A stretch of 64,000 nt of DNA from assembly GCA_944324345.1 (NCBI GenBank), contig CALUVT010000003.1, positions 1 to 64,000 of the forward strand. The letters are read 5' to 3'. The stretch is from Candidatus Gastranaerophilales bacterium. GTDB taxonomy: Bacteria; Cyanobacteriota; Vampirovibrionia; Gastranaerophilales; Gastranaerophilaceae. Positions 18,369 to 27,583 of the stretch are shown piece after piece (within the stretch, counting starts at the first letter, position 1; every line of letters starts with the position of its first letter). Both the position numbers and the translations under genes were made by a program. The notes under the pieces were generated by a model. That model was not told the DNA's origin. It was given only the letters and a program-made list of their open reading frames with translations, and did not search any database.

Positions 18369-19001
18369 ATGTCTGAATATCTGAGCAAGGAAGAGATTAA
18401 ACAATGGAGAAGCTCATTAGAAAAGATTACATTAGAAGAATATGCTGCCAGATTAGGGAAAAAAATAGAAGAGGCAAAACCTACAAACGATTTAATTGAC
18501 ATAGTTTTAAAAGGGAAACCTGTTGTCTCATCTGAAGACGATTGGGAAAAACCTCACGCTGAAAGACTTAGTGCTATTGCTGAACGCAGTTATGAAAGGG
18601 AAAGAGAAATTGCCCCAAGTCCTTTTTCTATACACAAAATGGTTGCGGATGAAACCTCTGTAAAAGTAGAAAAAGCTGAAAAAACTCCGGAAAAGAAAAA
18701 GACAACTGCAAAAAAATCTCCACTACCAAAAACTTCAAAAAAATCCACATCTAAAGAATACACAAACGATTTGAGAGATGAAGTAAGAGTTGTGTTTAAA
18801 AAGGCTTTAACAGATCGTGAACAAAAGGTTTTTGACCACTTTGCCGCTAATAAAGGTAAAATTGTTTACGCAAAGGATCTGGCTGCTTTGCTTGATTTGC
18901 CAAGAGATTATGTATATAAATACATAAAAAATCTTAGAGCAAAAATTGAAGGTGAAAAACTTGAAAATGCAGATAAAGGCGGATTTATTTTAAAAATTTA
19001 G
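18369..19001 (+). CDS. DNA-binding protein with a C-terminal OmpR-type winged helix
   Basis: A 210-residue protein. Residues 1-75 form a helical segment (LSKEEIKQWRSSLEKITLEEYAARLG). A Lys/Thr/Pro-rich linker spans about 95-135. A winged helix of the OmpR/PhoB effector type lies at about 145-210 (LTDREQKVFDHFAANKG, YVYKYIKNLRAKIE, closing GGFILKI). No receiver domain is present, so it is not a standard response regulator. AAGGAG precedes the ATG by eight bases; an ATG four bases earlier leads to an immediate stop. Target genes are unknown. Confidence 0.7.
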   Translation: MSEYLSKEEIKQWRSSLEKITLEEYAARLGKKIEEAKPTNDLIDIVLKGKPVVSSEDDWEKPHAERLSAIAERSYEREREIAPSPFSIHKMVADETSVKVEKAEKTPEKKKTTAKKSPLPKTSKKSTSKEYTNDLRDEVRVVFKKALTDREQKVFDHFAANKGKIVYAKDLAALLDLPRDYVYKYIKNLRAKIEGEKLENADKGGFILKI

Positions 19002-19047
19002 TATCTGTTTGCTTTTGTCAAATTTTGAAGATTTAGAAATATAGATT

Positions 19048-19075
19048 AAAAAGCCTTCTTTAAAGAAGGCTTTTT
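19048..19075. terminator. bidirectional intrinsic terminator
   Basis: AAAAAGCCTTCTTT pairs with AAAGAAGGCTTTTT, a long A/T-flanked stem that works on both strands. It separates the plus-strand effector gene from the minus-strand rmuC. Confidence 0.9.
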
Positions 19076-19151
19076 AATTGTGTTTTTTTACTAAATTGTC
19101 TTGTGAGAACCTATTCATTTGAACAATTTAAAGTTTAACTTTAATCTTCAA

Positions 19152-20234
19152 TTATTCAACATCATCCGCAATATCATCAGGAAGGTTAGGGAGTTCCTTT
19201 GTGTATACACAACCTAGTTTTTCTAGTTTTGTTATCTGGTTAATGATATTTCCGGTACCATTTAATTTCTTTAATGAAGAATTCAAATTATCACGGATTT
19301 TTAGAAGCTCTCCAAGCAAAGAAGCAAATTTATCGTGAATATTTGTACATAAACGTGCCATTTCAAGAACATTTTTATTCTGCCTGTCAACAACATGGAA
19401 AGCATTTATAATTTTTAACGCTGCAAGCAAGGTAGAAGGGGACACCGGCATAACTTTATTTTTCCAAGCAAAATCCCATAACGCACAATCATCACAAAAC
19501 ATCATAGAATAACAGCTTTCAATAGGAATAAACATTAACACATAATCAGGGGACGCTTCCTCTGTAGAATAATCTCTTTTCGCCAAACCATTAATATGAG
19601 CTTTTGTAGAATCAACAAATTGTTTATAATGAATCTGTTTTTCCTCGTCACTTTTTGCATTTAAAAAGCCTTCCCAAGCTGCAAAAGAAGTCTTACTGTC
19701 AATATAAATACATCTACCTTCTGGTAAAAACACTGTAGCATCGGGTCTACCTTCTGAGGTACCTGCTTGAATTTTATATTCCTCATCTTTTCTCAAACCT
19801 GAAGCTTCAAGAACTCGTTCCAAAACAATTTCACCCCAGCGTCCCGAAGCTCTGTTATCAGATTTCATAACATTTACAAGGGAATTAGCATCATGTGAAA
19901 TTCTATTACCTGTTTCCAAGAAACTTTTTATATTCATATCGAACTTTGTAAAATGTTCAGCCTCAACTTTAAAGTTCTGCTCAGCTCTTTTTTCAAAATC
20001 CTCAATCCTTTCTTTAAACCGTTTAAAAAATTCATCTAGTTTTTCCCTATTTTGGTTTGAAAGTTCAGAAGAATTTTCCTTAAAAATTTTATTTGCAGTA
20101 TTTTCAAAATACAACTTCATTTGTTCAAGAAGTAAATTTTGTGCTTCATTATTGTTTTTGTTTATCACTTTAAAAGGAATAAACACGCACAAAGCACCGA
20201 CTAAAAAACCAACTAAAAATATTAAAATTTCCAT
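19152..20234 (-). CDS. rmuC: DNA recombination protein RmuC
   Basis: A 360-residue RmuC. It has an N-terminal membrane helix (about 3-21), a coiled coil (about 30-125), then the conserved nuclease-like core: SDNRASGRWGE, GRPDATVFLPEG, IYIDSKTSF, and DYVLMFIPIE. RmuC limits inversions and recombination at repeats; the core resembles restriction-type PD-(D/E)xK folds. Its upstream region holds an inverted repeat shared with the divergent response-regulator gene. Confidence 0.93.
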   Translation of the reverse strand: MEILIFLVGFLVGALCVFIPFKVINKNNNEAQNLLLEQMKLYFENTANKIFKENSSELSNQNREKLDEFFKRFKERIEDFEKRAEQNFKVEAEHFTKFDMNIKSFLETGNRISHDANSLVNVMKSDNRASGRWGEIVLERVLEASGLRKDEEYKIQAGTSEGRPDATVFLPEGRCIYIDSKTSFAAWEGFLNAKSDEEKQIHYKQFVDSTKAHINGLAKRDYSTEEASPDYVLMFIPIESCYSMMFCDDCALWDFAWKNKVMPVSPSTLLAALKIINAFHVVDRQNKNVLEMARLCTNIHDKFASLLGELLKIRDNLNSSLKKLNGTGNIINQITKLEKLGCVYTKELPNLPDDIADDVE

Positions 20235-20306
20235 ACCCTACATTTCTCCTTAAGAAAATTATACCACAACAAGATTACTCCAAAAAGACTAGCACTAAAA
20301 AATAAA

Positions 20307-20354
20307 TCAACCATGCGGCCAAATATTGAAAAGCATGATTTAGAGCATGGTTGA
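20307..20354. promoter_or_regulatory. long-range inverted repeat between rmuC and the response regulator
   Basis: TCAACCATG (20307-20315) and CATGGTTGA (20346-20354) are perfect inverted copies with a 30-bp spacer that also contains AGCATG. It could be a looping operator or a small structured RNA; nothing else identifies it. Confidence 0.35.
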
Positions 20355-20436
20355 GGCAATATATCAATCTAAAGATGTAAGACAAATTCTCAAACCTAAT
20401 AACAAGCAATATCAATCAGGGCATGGATGAAAAGAA

Positions 20437-20471
20437 CCCTCTAAAAGTTGTAGTATTTATAATGTAGAGGG
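20437..20471 (+). promoter_or_regulatory. response-regulator promoter flanked by an inverted repeat
   Basis: CCCTCTA (20437-20443) and TAGAGGG (20465-20471) are perfect inverted copies around a TATAAT at 20458-20463. The dyad embraces the -10 region 24 bp before the gene start, a position suited to autoregulation by the NarL-type protein. Confidence 0.5.
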
Positions 20472-20494
20472 AAGATAAAAATAGGGAGATAACA

Positions 20495-21193
20495 ATGAGA
20501 GAGTTTAAAAGAAGATCAAGAGTTTTACTAATTGATGACAATGCAGATCACTTAAGAGGGGTAAAAGAATTAATCACGCTTGAAAGCAGTTACGAAGTAG
20601 TTGGAACAACAACAAGTGCAAACATTGGAATTAATCTTGCAAAAAAATACCGTCCTGATATCATCCTAATGGATATCAATATGCCGGAAAAAGATGGTTT
20701 ACAAGCAATTCAAGAGATTGAAAAGCTTGATATGGGAATCAGAGTAATAGCACTCAGCGGTTATGATGATGCAGACTTGATATTCAGAGCAATGAAAATA
20801 GGTGCAAAAGGTTACGTATTAAAAACTATGGCATCAGCACAACTTATCTACGCAATGGACGAGGTTGCAGCAGGAAAGATTTATCTTCCTACAGCACTAA
20901 CATCACGTTTCTTTGAATATTTCCAAAACTCATTCAAAGAAGAGGCAAAATCCTCTTCAGAAGAAAACCTCCTTACTTACCTTACAGCACGTGAAGAAGA
21001 AGTTTTGGATCTTCTCACTCAAGGTAATAACTATAAGGGGATTGCAGGGAAACTATTTATTTCGGAAACTACTGTTAAAACTCACGTAAATAATATCTTC
21101 CAAAAATTACAAGTTAATGACAGAACTCAAGCAGTACTCTACGCATTAAATAACGGATTTGCAAATAGAAGACTCTCTAAAATTGCAGTCTAA
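20495..21193 (+). CDS. NarL/FixJ-family response regulator
   Basis: A 232-residue two-domain regulator. Receiver: acidic pocket D14-D15, phospho-acceptor D60 (LMDINMP), switch S88 and K110. LuxR-type helix-turn-helix at about 160-222 (LTAREEEVLDLLTQGNNYKGIAGKL, TVKTHVNNIFQKL). GGGAG precedes the ATG. It is followed by a strong terminator and then a histidine kinase, most likely its partner. Targets are unknown. Confidence 0.93.
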   Translation: MREFKRRSRVLLIDDNADHLRGVKELITLESSYEVVGTTTSANIGINLAKKYRPDIILMDINMPEKDGLQAIQEIEKLDMGIRVIALSGYDDADLIFRAMKIGAKGYVLKTMASAQLIYAMDEVAAGKIYLPTALTSRFFEYFQNSFKEEAKSSSEENLLTYLTAREEEVLDLLTQGNNYKGIAGKLFISETTVKTHVNNIFQKLQVNDRTQAVLYALNNGFANRRLSKIAV

Positions 21194-21220
21194 TTATAAC
21201 GGCTATATGTAAACAACATT

Positions 21221-21252
21221 AATGGTTCAGCCGTCAGGCTGAACCATTTTTT
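21221..21252 (+). terminator. strong intrinsic terminator between response regulator and kinase
   Basis: AATGGTTCAGCC and GGCTGAACCATT form a perfect 12-bp stem with loop GTCA and a T run. It lies only 13 bases before the kinase start codon, so kinase expression must come from readthrough or from processing; no separate promoter fits in the gap. Confidence 0.9.
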
Positions 21253-21265
21253 AAGGGTAAAGTTA

Positions 21266-21925
21266 ATGACAAATACTGACTTAATACTTGAACAATCAAG
21301 ATGTATCTCACACGAAATTCGAAACCACTTGTCAATTTGTGAGATTTACACTCAAATCATAAAAAAGAATCTTGAAGATGCAAATATCGAAAACACATCA
21401 ATAAACAATGCTCTTGAATGTATAAGTAAATCACTTAAAATCATGTGTAATTCTCTTCTTGATTTAAAATCCTTAAACAACATTAATCCTAAAAATTGTG
21501 ACATTAAACAGCTTTTAGAAGAAGGGACAAAACTTGCTCAAGTCTACATTCACGACAAAGATATAAAAATAAAATGTAATTTGAAAAACACCTGCACAGC
21601 CTATGTAGATGAAAACAAATTTCTTGCCTGTGTTGTAAATATAATAAAAAATGCAATAGAAGCAATTCCGGAAAAAGGCGAAATAAAGATTTCTCTTGAC
21701 GTAAAAGGCAATTTTGCACATATAAAAATATCTAATAACGGAACCCCAATATCAAAGGATAAGCAAAAAACTATATTTGAAGAAGGATATACAACAAAGT
21801 CAACAGGAAGCGGACTTGGTCTGCATATATGCTTAACAAATCTGAAAGCACAAAATGCACTTCTTAAATTAAACAAATCGAACTCAGAAATTACAGAATT
21901 TGAAATTGATATCCCAACTATTTAG
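21266..21925 (+). CDS. soluble histidine kinase without sensor domain
   Basis: A 219-residue kinase core. H-box SHEIRNHLS with H16, N-box NIIKNAIEAIP, G1 NNGTPIS, and G2 TGSGLGLHI. It lacks any membrane segment and any input domain, so it must respond to a partner protein or a cytosolic signal. AAGGG is 8 bases before the ATG, right after the terminator hairpin. Likely phosphodonor of the response regulator at 20495. Confidence 0.9.
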   Translation: MTNTDLILEQSRCISHEIRNHLSICEIYTQIIKKNLEDANIENTSINNALECISKSLKIMCNSLLDLKSLNNINPKNCDIKQLLEEGTKLAQVYIHDKDIKIKCNLKNTCTAYVDENKFLACVVNIIKNAIEAIPEKGEIKISLDVKGNFAHIKISNNGTPISKDKQKTIFEEGYTTKSTGSGLGLHICLTNLKAQNALLKLNKSNSEITEFEIDIPTI

Positions 21926-21932
21926 GCAAAAT

Positions 21933-22652
21933 TTACTCATTAAATTCCTGAATTGAAATAGATTCAATGCCTGAAAGATTTCTGTATGTTTTATACAACT
22001 CTTGAACAGGATTACGTCCGGCAAAGTCTAATATAACGACTATTTTAGTCATATTTTCATCCTGTTTATTCAATTTTTTTGAAACCTCAATTAGATATTT
22101 ACTGTTTTCTATAATGTAGTCATATATAGAATTGGAATTTTCATTCAAACAGGAAATACTCATCTTTATTCTTTTAGTGTTTTTTGCAGTTGAAACCAGA
22201 ATATTTCTCTCGAAAAGTCTCACAGAGACCAACACAAGGATAGAAAAGACAGTTGCAAAAATCGCAATAGAAAACATACCTGCTCCGCAGGCCATACCAA
22301 CAGCAGCCGAAACCCAAAGAGTTGCCGCAGTTGTTAAACCAAAAACAGTTGCTCCGTGACGAAAAACAGTACCCGCACCAATAAAACCGATACCGGTTAC
22401 CACTTGAGCAGCAACACGTGCAGTGTCTCTTGTCCCTAATTCATCACCTGTTACAGAAACTTCAGGGAAACCGTATATAGAAATTATAGTAAACAAACAA
22501 GCTCCAAGACATACCAAAATATTTGTTCTTAAACCTGCATATTTATTTGTCATTTCACGTTCCAAACCAATCGCAAAACTTAAAAGCAATGCAGATAAAA
22601 GTCGAACAGCAAGTGTTATATCAAACATAAATCCGGAATTTACTAAATCCAT
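21933..22652 (-). CDS. MgtC/SapB family membrane protein
   Basis: A 239-residue protein with five hydrophobic helices in the first 150 residues and MgtC motifs: AIGLEREMTNKYAGLRTNILVCLG, then VTGIGFIGAGTVFRHG and GLTTAATLWVSAAVG. The C-terminal cytosolic domain (about 160-239) looks ACT-like. The family is linked to magnesium limitation and acid tolerance; its transported species is unsettled. It converges tail to tail with the kinase gene, 7 bp apart. Confidence 0.9.
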   Translation of the reverse strand: MDLVNSGFMFDITLAVRLLSALLLSFAIGLEREMTNKYAGLRTNILVCLGACLFTIISIYGFPEVSVTGDELGTRDTARVAAQVVTGIGFIGAGTVFRHGATVFGLTTAATLWVSAAVGMACGAGMFSIAIFATVFSILVLVSVRLFERNILVSTAKNTKRIKMSISCLNENSNSIYDYIIENSKYLIEVSKKLNKQDENMTKIVVILDFAGRNPVQELYKTYRNLSGIESISIQEFNE

Positions 22653-22705
22653 ATAACTTCTCCTTATACCAGCTTAACATATTCATTTACTATCTTCAAA
22701 GCCAA

Positions 22706-23773
22706 TTATCTTGTCTTGCTTTTCGGATCTAAAATATCCCTTATTGTATCACCAATAAGGTTAAAAGCCAACACCGCAATAAAAATTAAAAAACCAGGAG
22801 TCAAAAGCCAAGGACGGTAGATTATGTTTGTATATTCCTGAGCTTCTTTCAACATATTCCCCCAGCTGGCATCGGGTTGTTGTATACCAAGTCCCAAAAA
22901 GCTTAAACCTGATTCAGACAATATGTAAGATGGGACGGATAAGGTCATTGCAACAATAACAAAGCTTGTTGTCTGTGGAAGAATATGTTTTACAATTACC
23001 CGCAAATTCGATGCTCCAATAGATTTTGCGGCTTGAACGTATTCTTGCTTCTTTATTGACAGAACCATACCTCTTACAACTCTTGCAAAGCCTGCCCAAC
23101 CGATTAAGGCCAATATAACAACTATAAGCATAAATCTTTGAACACTAGTCATCCCGGAAGGTAAAATTGATGCCAATATAATCAATAGGTAAAAACTTGG
23201 TATAGACATTACAGCCTCAGCAAATCTCATCATTAAAATATCAACCTTACCACCGAAATAACCTGCAATTCCGCCATACAAAAGACCGATAGGAAACAAA
23301 ACAAATAATGCAAGAAATCCAATAGTCATTGAAATTCTTCCGCCAAAAAGTATTCTTGAAAAAACATCACGACCATTGATATCTGTCCCTAAAAGGAACA
23401 ATCTGCCGGTGGAATCGGTAGTTACAAGGTGTCTTTTCATAGGAATTAAATTCAAAAACTTATAAGGCTGACCTTTTGCAAAAAATTTTATATAATGTTT
23501 TTGACTTCTATCTAGTGTATAAACAATTTTCAATTCTTGCGGATCAAATTCTCGTTTGTAATTGTATGTGTACGGCCGTGACAATTTCCCGTTTTCATCT
23601 ATAGTAAATATTTTGGACGGCGGGACATAAGCCATAGACCTATCAGAAAAATCCTTCGTATAAGGAGCTATAAAATCAGCAAAAAATAATGAAAAATATA
23701 TAAAACCTAAAAGCAAAAATGCAATTCTTGCAAACTTGTCTTTCCAAAGCTGTTTGAACAAATCTTTTATCAT
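22706..23773 (-). CDS. oppC: oligopeptide ABC transporter permease, OppC type
   Basis: A 355-residue permease: N-terminal membrane helix (about 17-35), a long periplasmic insert (about 40-130), then five helices. The coupling EAA loop is EYVQAAKSIGASNLRVIVKHILPQ in the second half, and the end LIGDTIRDILDPK is typical of OppC/DppC. It pairs with OppB, whose stop overlaps this start by four bases. No ATPase gene follows, so OppD/OppF must be encoded elsewhere. Confidence 0.92.
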   Translation of the reverse strand: MIKDLFKQLWKDKFARIAFLLLGFIYFSLFFADFIAPYTKDFSDRSMAYVPPSKIFTIDENGKLSRPYTYNYKREFDPQELKIVYTLDRSQKHYIKFFAKGQPYKFLNLIPMKRHLVTTDSTGRLFLLGTDINGRDVFSRILFGGRISMTIGFLALFVLFPIGLLYGGIAGYFGGKVDILMMRFAEAVMSIPSFYLLIILASILPSGMTSVQRFMLIVVILALIGWAGFARVVRGMVLSIKKQEYVQAAKSIGASNLRVIVKHILPQTTSFVIVAMTLSVPSYILSESGLSFLGLGIQQPDASWGNMLKEAQEYTNIIYRPWLLTPGFLIFIAVLAFNLIGDTIRDILDPKSKTR

Positions 23774-24750
23774 GCCTGACTCCCCTCTCTTATTCTCGGA
23801 TCAGTTATAATAAGGAGAATATCCGCAATCAAATTTCCTAAAATCAACATAACAGCCCCCATCATCAAGGAAGCCATAACAAGATTTATATCAGATTTTA
23901 AAACAGCTTCAAGAATAAGCCTGCCAAGTCCCGGATACTGAAATACGTACTCAGTTAAGGCTGCTCCGCTCAATAATCCTGCAAATTCAAACCCCAAAAG
24001 TGTGATTAACGGATTAACAGCATTTCGAAGAGCATGTTTAAACACGACCTTTACCTCACTAACCCCCTTAGCTCTTGCAAACTTAACATAATCGCTATCC
24101 AAAACATCAAGCAAGTTTCCTCTCATCTGACGCTGCAAACCTGCTAAGGATAAAGTAAATAATACAGTAACCGGCAATATTAAATGATGCGTAATATCTA
24201 AAAATTTCTCTAAAAAAGACATCTCCATAAAATTTGAACTTGTAAGTCCTCCTACAGGGAACCAACCCGTTTTTACCGCAAAAATTAAAAGTAAAACTGC
24301 GAAGAAAAATGAAGGAATTGCCATTCCAATACTTGTTAAAACGGTCAATATTCTATCAAAAGGAGTCTTCCAATTAATAGCGGCAAGTACACCGAGCGGA
24401 ATCCCGACTACCCATGCCAGAAATATAACAACCGTTGTTAAAAGCAAGGTATTTGGTATGCGTTCTTTTAATTTTGTACTAACTTTTTCTCCGTTTGATG
24501 TAACCCCTAAATCTCCTTTTATAAAGGATTTGGCCCATTTCCCATATTGGACAATAATCGGTTTATCAAGTCCTAGTCTTTCAGTTTCTTTCTGCAATGT
24601 TTCTTTTGATACAGAAGGATTTAATCTTAATTCTGCAAGAGGATCAACAGGAGACAAACGAATTATAAAGAAGCTTATCAATGAAACTATAATAAGTAAA
24701 GGTATTGTCTGAAGTATTCTCTTTAGTATATAAATAAGTATCTGCATCAT
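23770..24750 (-). CDS. oppB: oligopeptide ABC transporter permease, OppB type
   Basis: A 326-residue permease with six membrane helices. It begins ILKRILQTIPLLIIVSLISFFIIRLSP and has an EAA loop YVKFARAKGVSEVKVVFKHALRNAVNPL, closing VADILLIITDPRIREG-like. Four-base ATGA overlaps on both sides show tight coupling in oppA-oppB-oppC. Confidence 0.93.
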   Translation of the reverse strand: MMQILIYILKRILQTIPLLIIVSLISFFIIRLSPVDPLAELRLNPSVSKETLQKETERLGLDKPIIVQYGKWAKSFIKGDLGVTSNGEKVSTKLKERIPNTLLLTTVVIFLAWVVGIPLGVLAAINWKTPFDRILTVLTSIGMAIPSFFFAVLLLIFAVKTGWFPVGGLTSSNFMEMSFLEKFLDITHHLILPVTVLFTLSLAGLQRQMRGNLLDVLDSDYVKFARAKGVSEVKVVFKHALRNAVNPLITLLGFEFAGLLSGAALTEYVFQYPGLGRLILEAVLKSDINLVMASLMMGAVMLILGNLIADILLIITDPRIREGSQA

Positions 24751-26588
24751 TCACCTTCCTCTATATAAATTTCCTCAATATTATGAGTAACACCTCCAAG
24801 ACTTGTCGGATATACATTTTTAAACTTATTTCTTATTGCTGAAATTATAAGCGGTGAATAAATGTATATAAGCGGTTTTTCCTCATATACGATTGATTGA
24901 TATTCGTCGTAATACTTTTTTCTATCCTCAAATTTTGTTTGAAGTGCACCTTGGGTATAAAGGTAATCAATTCGTTTTTCAAACGGATATCTTTTACTTT
25001 CAATATCAGTTTCAAGCCGTTGGTTAAAAATATGGAGCGTCCCGTCAGAAAGCCAAACATTTTTCCCGCCATTCGGTTCAAGAGGAGAGCCTGTAAATCC
25101 CATAATAACCATGTCCCAATCTAAAGTTGACATAAGTTTATTTACCAGAGAATTGAACTCTATTGGTTTAAAGTTGACCTTCATTCCCAAGTCTTCCAAA
25201 TCCTGTTTCACCATAACTCCAATTGCTTCTCTTTCGGTATTTCCAGCATTCGTGTAAAGATCAAATTCAACATGGTTTCCGAATTTATCTATCAAATGTC
25301 CTGCTTTGTCCCAGTAGAACCCTGATTTTTTAAGAAGTTCTTTGGACTTATTAATATCTCTTTTATGTCCCTTAATTTCTTTATTCAAAAATATTGAATT
25401 AAGTGTTTCAGGGGTAAAAAGCGGTTCTGCCAAACCATTTGCAATATTGAAAATCATATTTTCTCTATCTAGGGCATAATCTACAGCTTGACGGAAATTT
25501 TTGTCCTGAAACCATACCTGCTTTTTGGGATTAACGTAATACTTGCCGTTTTTGTCTTTGCGATTATTCAAGTTCATAGACAAATACATAGTTCCGGTAT
25601 TTGGACCAAGGTTGTAAACGGTAAAATCTGAATGTTTTTCCATTTCCTTAAATCTTGCAACATTTGCACCCTGGAGTCCTATTTCATCGAGTTCTCCACC
25701 CTCAAATTTTAAAACCTGATTGTTTATATCTCCAACAATCATATAAACAATTTTGTCTAAATACGGAAGTTTTTGATCATCCTTATTTATCACGTAATAG
25801 TTAGGATTACGTTCAAACACAACCCTTTGTGCCGGCACATATTCTTTTAACTTAAATGCTCCTGATATTACAAAGTCCTTTGGGTCAGTATTAGTTGACA
25901 AAAAACCGTCAAAGTATGCTTTCCCTCGATTTACTGCCGGTTCAAAAATATGTTTCGGAGCAATAGGTGATGAAAGCATCCTTAAAAATGGGGCAAAAGG
26001 TTTTGGAGTGACAAATTTAACAGTATAATCATCAATCTTCTCAACAGTTGGAAGCTTTCCATCTATTACAACAGAATCTCGCGTAGAAGTATTACCATAC
26101 CCGTCAAAAATTATATTTTGCCAAGTAAATACAACATCATCCGCATTGATTGGTTTTCCATCTGACCATTTTATCCCTTTTCGTAAATGTATTAAATATT
26201 CACACCCGTCTACTTTGAAATCCTTAGCAAGTTTTGGAATTGTTTCCCCTGTAACAACATCAGTCGTAACAAGTCCGTCATACATAATTTCAGACATTTG
26301 AGATGATATGTTATCTTTGGAATTAAACGGGTTAAAAGTTTTTGGCCCCTCTCCAATCGTAGAAGTAACAAAAGTCCCTCCAAATTTCCCTACAGGTGCC
26401 TCTGACTGTAAATAATCAACCCCATCTATTGTAACATTCCTCTTTATATAAGGATAATAATTTAAGATAGATTCCTGCTCATAATTTTTCGGGTTCAAAA
26501 CTACTTGCTCAACATCAGCCCTAATACAGGCTTTCAAAACAAGACCTGTTAAAATTAAAACCAAGATAACATACAAAACCCGTTTCAT
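24747..26588 (-). CDS. oppA: oligopeptide-binding lipoprotein, SBP family 5
   Basis: A 613-residue family 5 solute-binding protein. The N-terminal signal ends LVLKAC, an atypical lipobox (Lys at -2), so membrane anchoring at Cys21 is probable. Conserved parts are GPKTFNPFNSKDNISSQ, the LRKGIKWSDGKPINADDVVFTWQ segment, AVDYALDRENM, and a late WDMVIMGF. No Shine-Dalgarno sequence is visible before the ATG. Substrates are probably peptides, though family members also bind nickel or sugars. Confidence 0.9.
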   Translation of the reverse strand: MKRVLYVILVLILTGLVLKACIRADVEQVVLNPKNYEQESILNYYPYIKRNVTIDGVDYLQSEAPVGKFGGTFVTSTIGEGPKTFNPFNSKDNISSQMSEIMYDGLVTTDVVTGETIPKLAKDFKVDGCEYLIHLRKGIKWSDGKPINADDVVFTWQNIIFDGYGNTSTRDSVVIDGKLPTVEKIDDYTVKFVTPKPFAPFLRMLSSPIAPKHIFEPAVNRGKAYFDGFLSTNTDPKDFVISGAFKLKEYVPAQRVVFERNPNYYVINKDDQKLPYLDKIVYMIVGDINNQVLKFEGGELDEIGLQGANVARFKEMEKHSDFTVYNLGPNTGTMYLSMNLNNRKDKNGKYYVNPKKQVWFQDKNFRQAVDYALDRENMIFNIANGLAEPLFTPETLNSIFLNKEIKGHKRDINKSKELLKKSGFYWDKAGHLIDKFGNHVEFDLYTNAGNTEREAIGVMVKQDLEDLGMKVNFKPIEFNSLVNKLMSTLDWDMVIMGFTGSPLEPNGGKNVWLSDGTLHIFNQRLETDIESKRYPFEKRIDYLYTQGALQTKFEDRKKYYDEYQSIVYEEKPLIYIYSPLIISAIRNKFKNVYPTSLGGVTHNIEEIYIEEGE

Positions 26589-26651
26589 AGTACTAGAATA
26601 ACATAAAAAAGATTTTTGTTTATAGCCTATACAGGGAAATTCTTATGTTAT

Positions 26652-27518
26652 TTAATTTGAATACAACTTTGTTGCACTGCAACATGCACCTGAAAGAGAT
26701 GTTCCATTTAATAAGTCTCCAGAACCTAAAAAACCTTGAGCTCTTTCTGCACCAGCATCTTTTGAACACCGACAAACATTTCCATTTGCACTTTTATTAA
26801 ATGTCCCTTCTGCTCCTATTGGTTTTATCCAGTCATCATTTACCATAGCTGCAAATAGATCTTTACCTACGACATTTGGCCCTTTAGCAAATGAATTTAC
26901 GTCAACAACTATCATACCTGTTGAAAGTCCACCAAAATATATTGTTGTTCCATCCGGTTGTAGCACTGCCTTAAACATATAATCCCAACCAGTATACATT
27001 GTACCCGCATAATCCCGACATATTGCTGGCATTAGCTGTTTTCTAGAAGAAGCAGGAGAAGATGTCATTAAAGAATCATAAAGTCCATAAGCCGCAGAAC
27101 CACCACATAAACCGGTCCACGGTTGATAATAATTTGCACAATATTCACTTTCTCCATATTGGGGATACCCGCAACTGTCAATAACTTTGAGACGGGATAC
27201 AAAATTTTTGACAAATTCTGGGGATAAAGTTGCGTATTTAGAACTTAACATATATTCTCCAGGAGGTATACATTTTGTAGGAATGTCTAAATCACCTTCC
27301 TTACTCTTTACACATATTCCCCCTCCCATCTCTTCTTTTACCTCATAGTAGACATTGGCAATTTCACTATACTTTTTCTTCCACATAGCAGCATACTGTT
27401 TATCCATGTAACTATCTATAAATGCAGGTAAAACAAGAACTGCAACAACCCCAACTATTCCTAAAGTTATTAAAACTTCTGACAGTGTAAATCCAAATTT
27501 TGTGCAGTGATGTTTCAT
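26652..27518 (-). CDS. type IV pilin-like / pseudopilin protein B
   Basis: A 288-residue class III signal protein starting MKHHCTKFG-FTLSEVLITLGIVG, with cleavage after Gly and Glu at +5. The globular part has ICVKSKEGD, an SCGYP loop, VVDVNSFAKGPNVVGKDLF as in pilin A, and a C-terminal VCRCSKDAG...SGACCSATKLYSN. The open frame extends 53 codons further upstream through the G10 tract, but that part is promoter DNA. The ATG used here sits six bases after TATAAT (leaderless). Closest relative in the window is pilin A at 17283. Confidence 0.86.
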   Translation of the reverse strand: MKHHCTKFGFTLSEVLITLGIVGVVAVLVLPAFIDSYMDKQYAAMWKKKYSEIANVYYEVKEEMGGGICVKSKEGDLDIPTKCIPPGEYMLSSKYATLSPEFVKNFVSRLKVIDSCGYPQYGESEYCANYYQPWTGLCGGSAAYGLYDSLMTSSPASSRKQLMPAICRDYAGTMYTGWDYMFKAVLQPDGTTIYFGGLSTGMIVVDVNSFAKGPNVVGKDLFAAMVNDDWIKPIGAEGTFNKSANGNVCRCSKDAGAERAQGFLGSGDLLNGTSLSGACCSATKLYSN

Positions 27519-27524
27519 ATCACT

Positions 27525-27552
27525 ATTATACATTTTATTTTTAGTTTGACAA
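27525..27552 (-). promoter_or_regulatory. promoter of pilin-like gene B
   Basis: Minus strand: TTGTCA (27552-27547), 16-base spacer, TATAAT (27530-27525), then AGTGAT and ATG. Spacing and the sequence from the -10 to the ATG copy those of pilin A, consistent with a duplicated promoter cassette. Confidence 0.75.
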
Positions 27553-27583
27553 GTGTAAAACCCTTGAAGGAAGCTTAGAAGTG

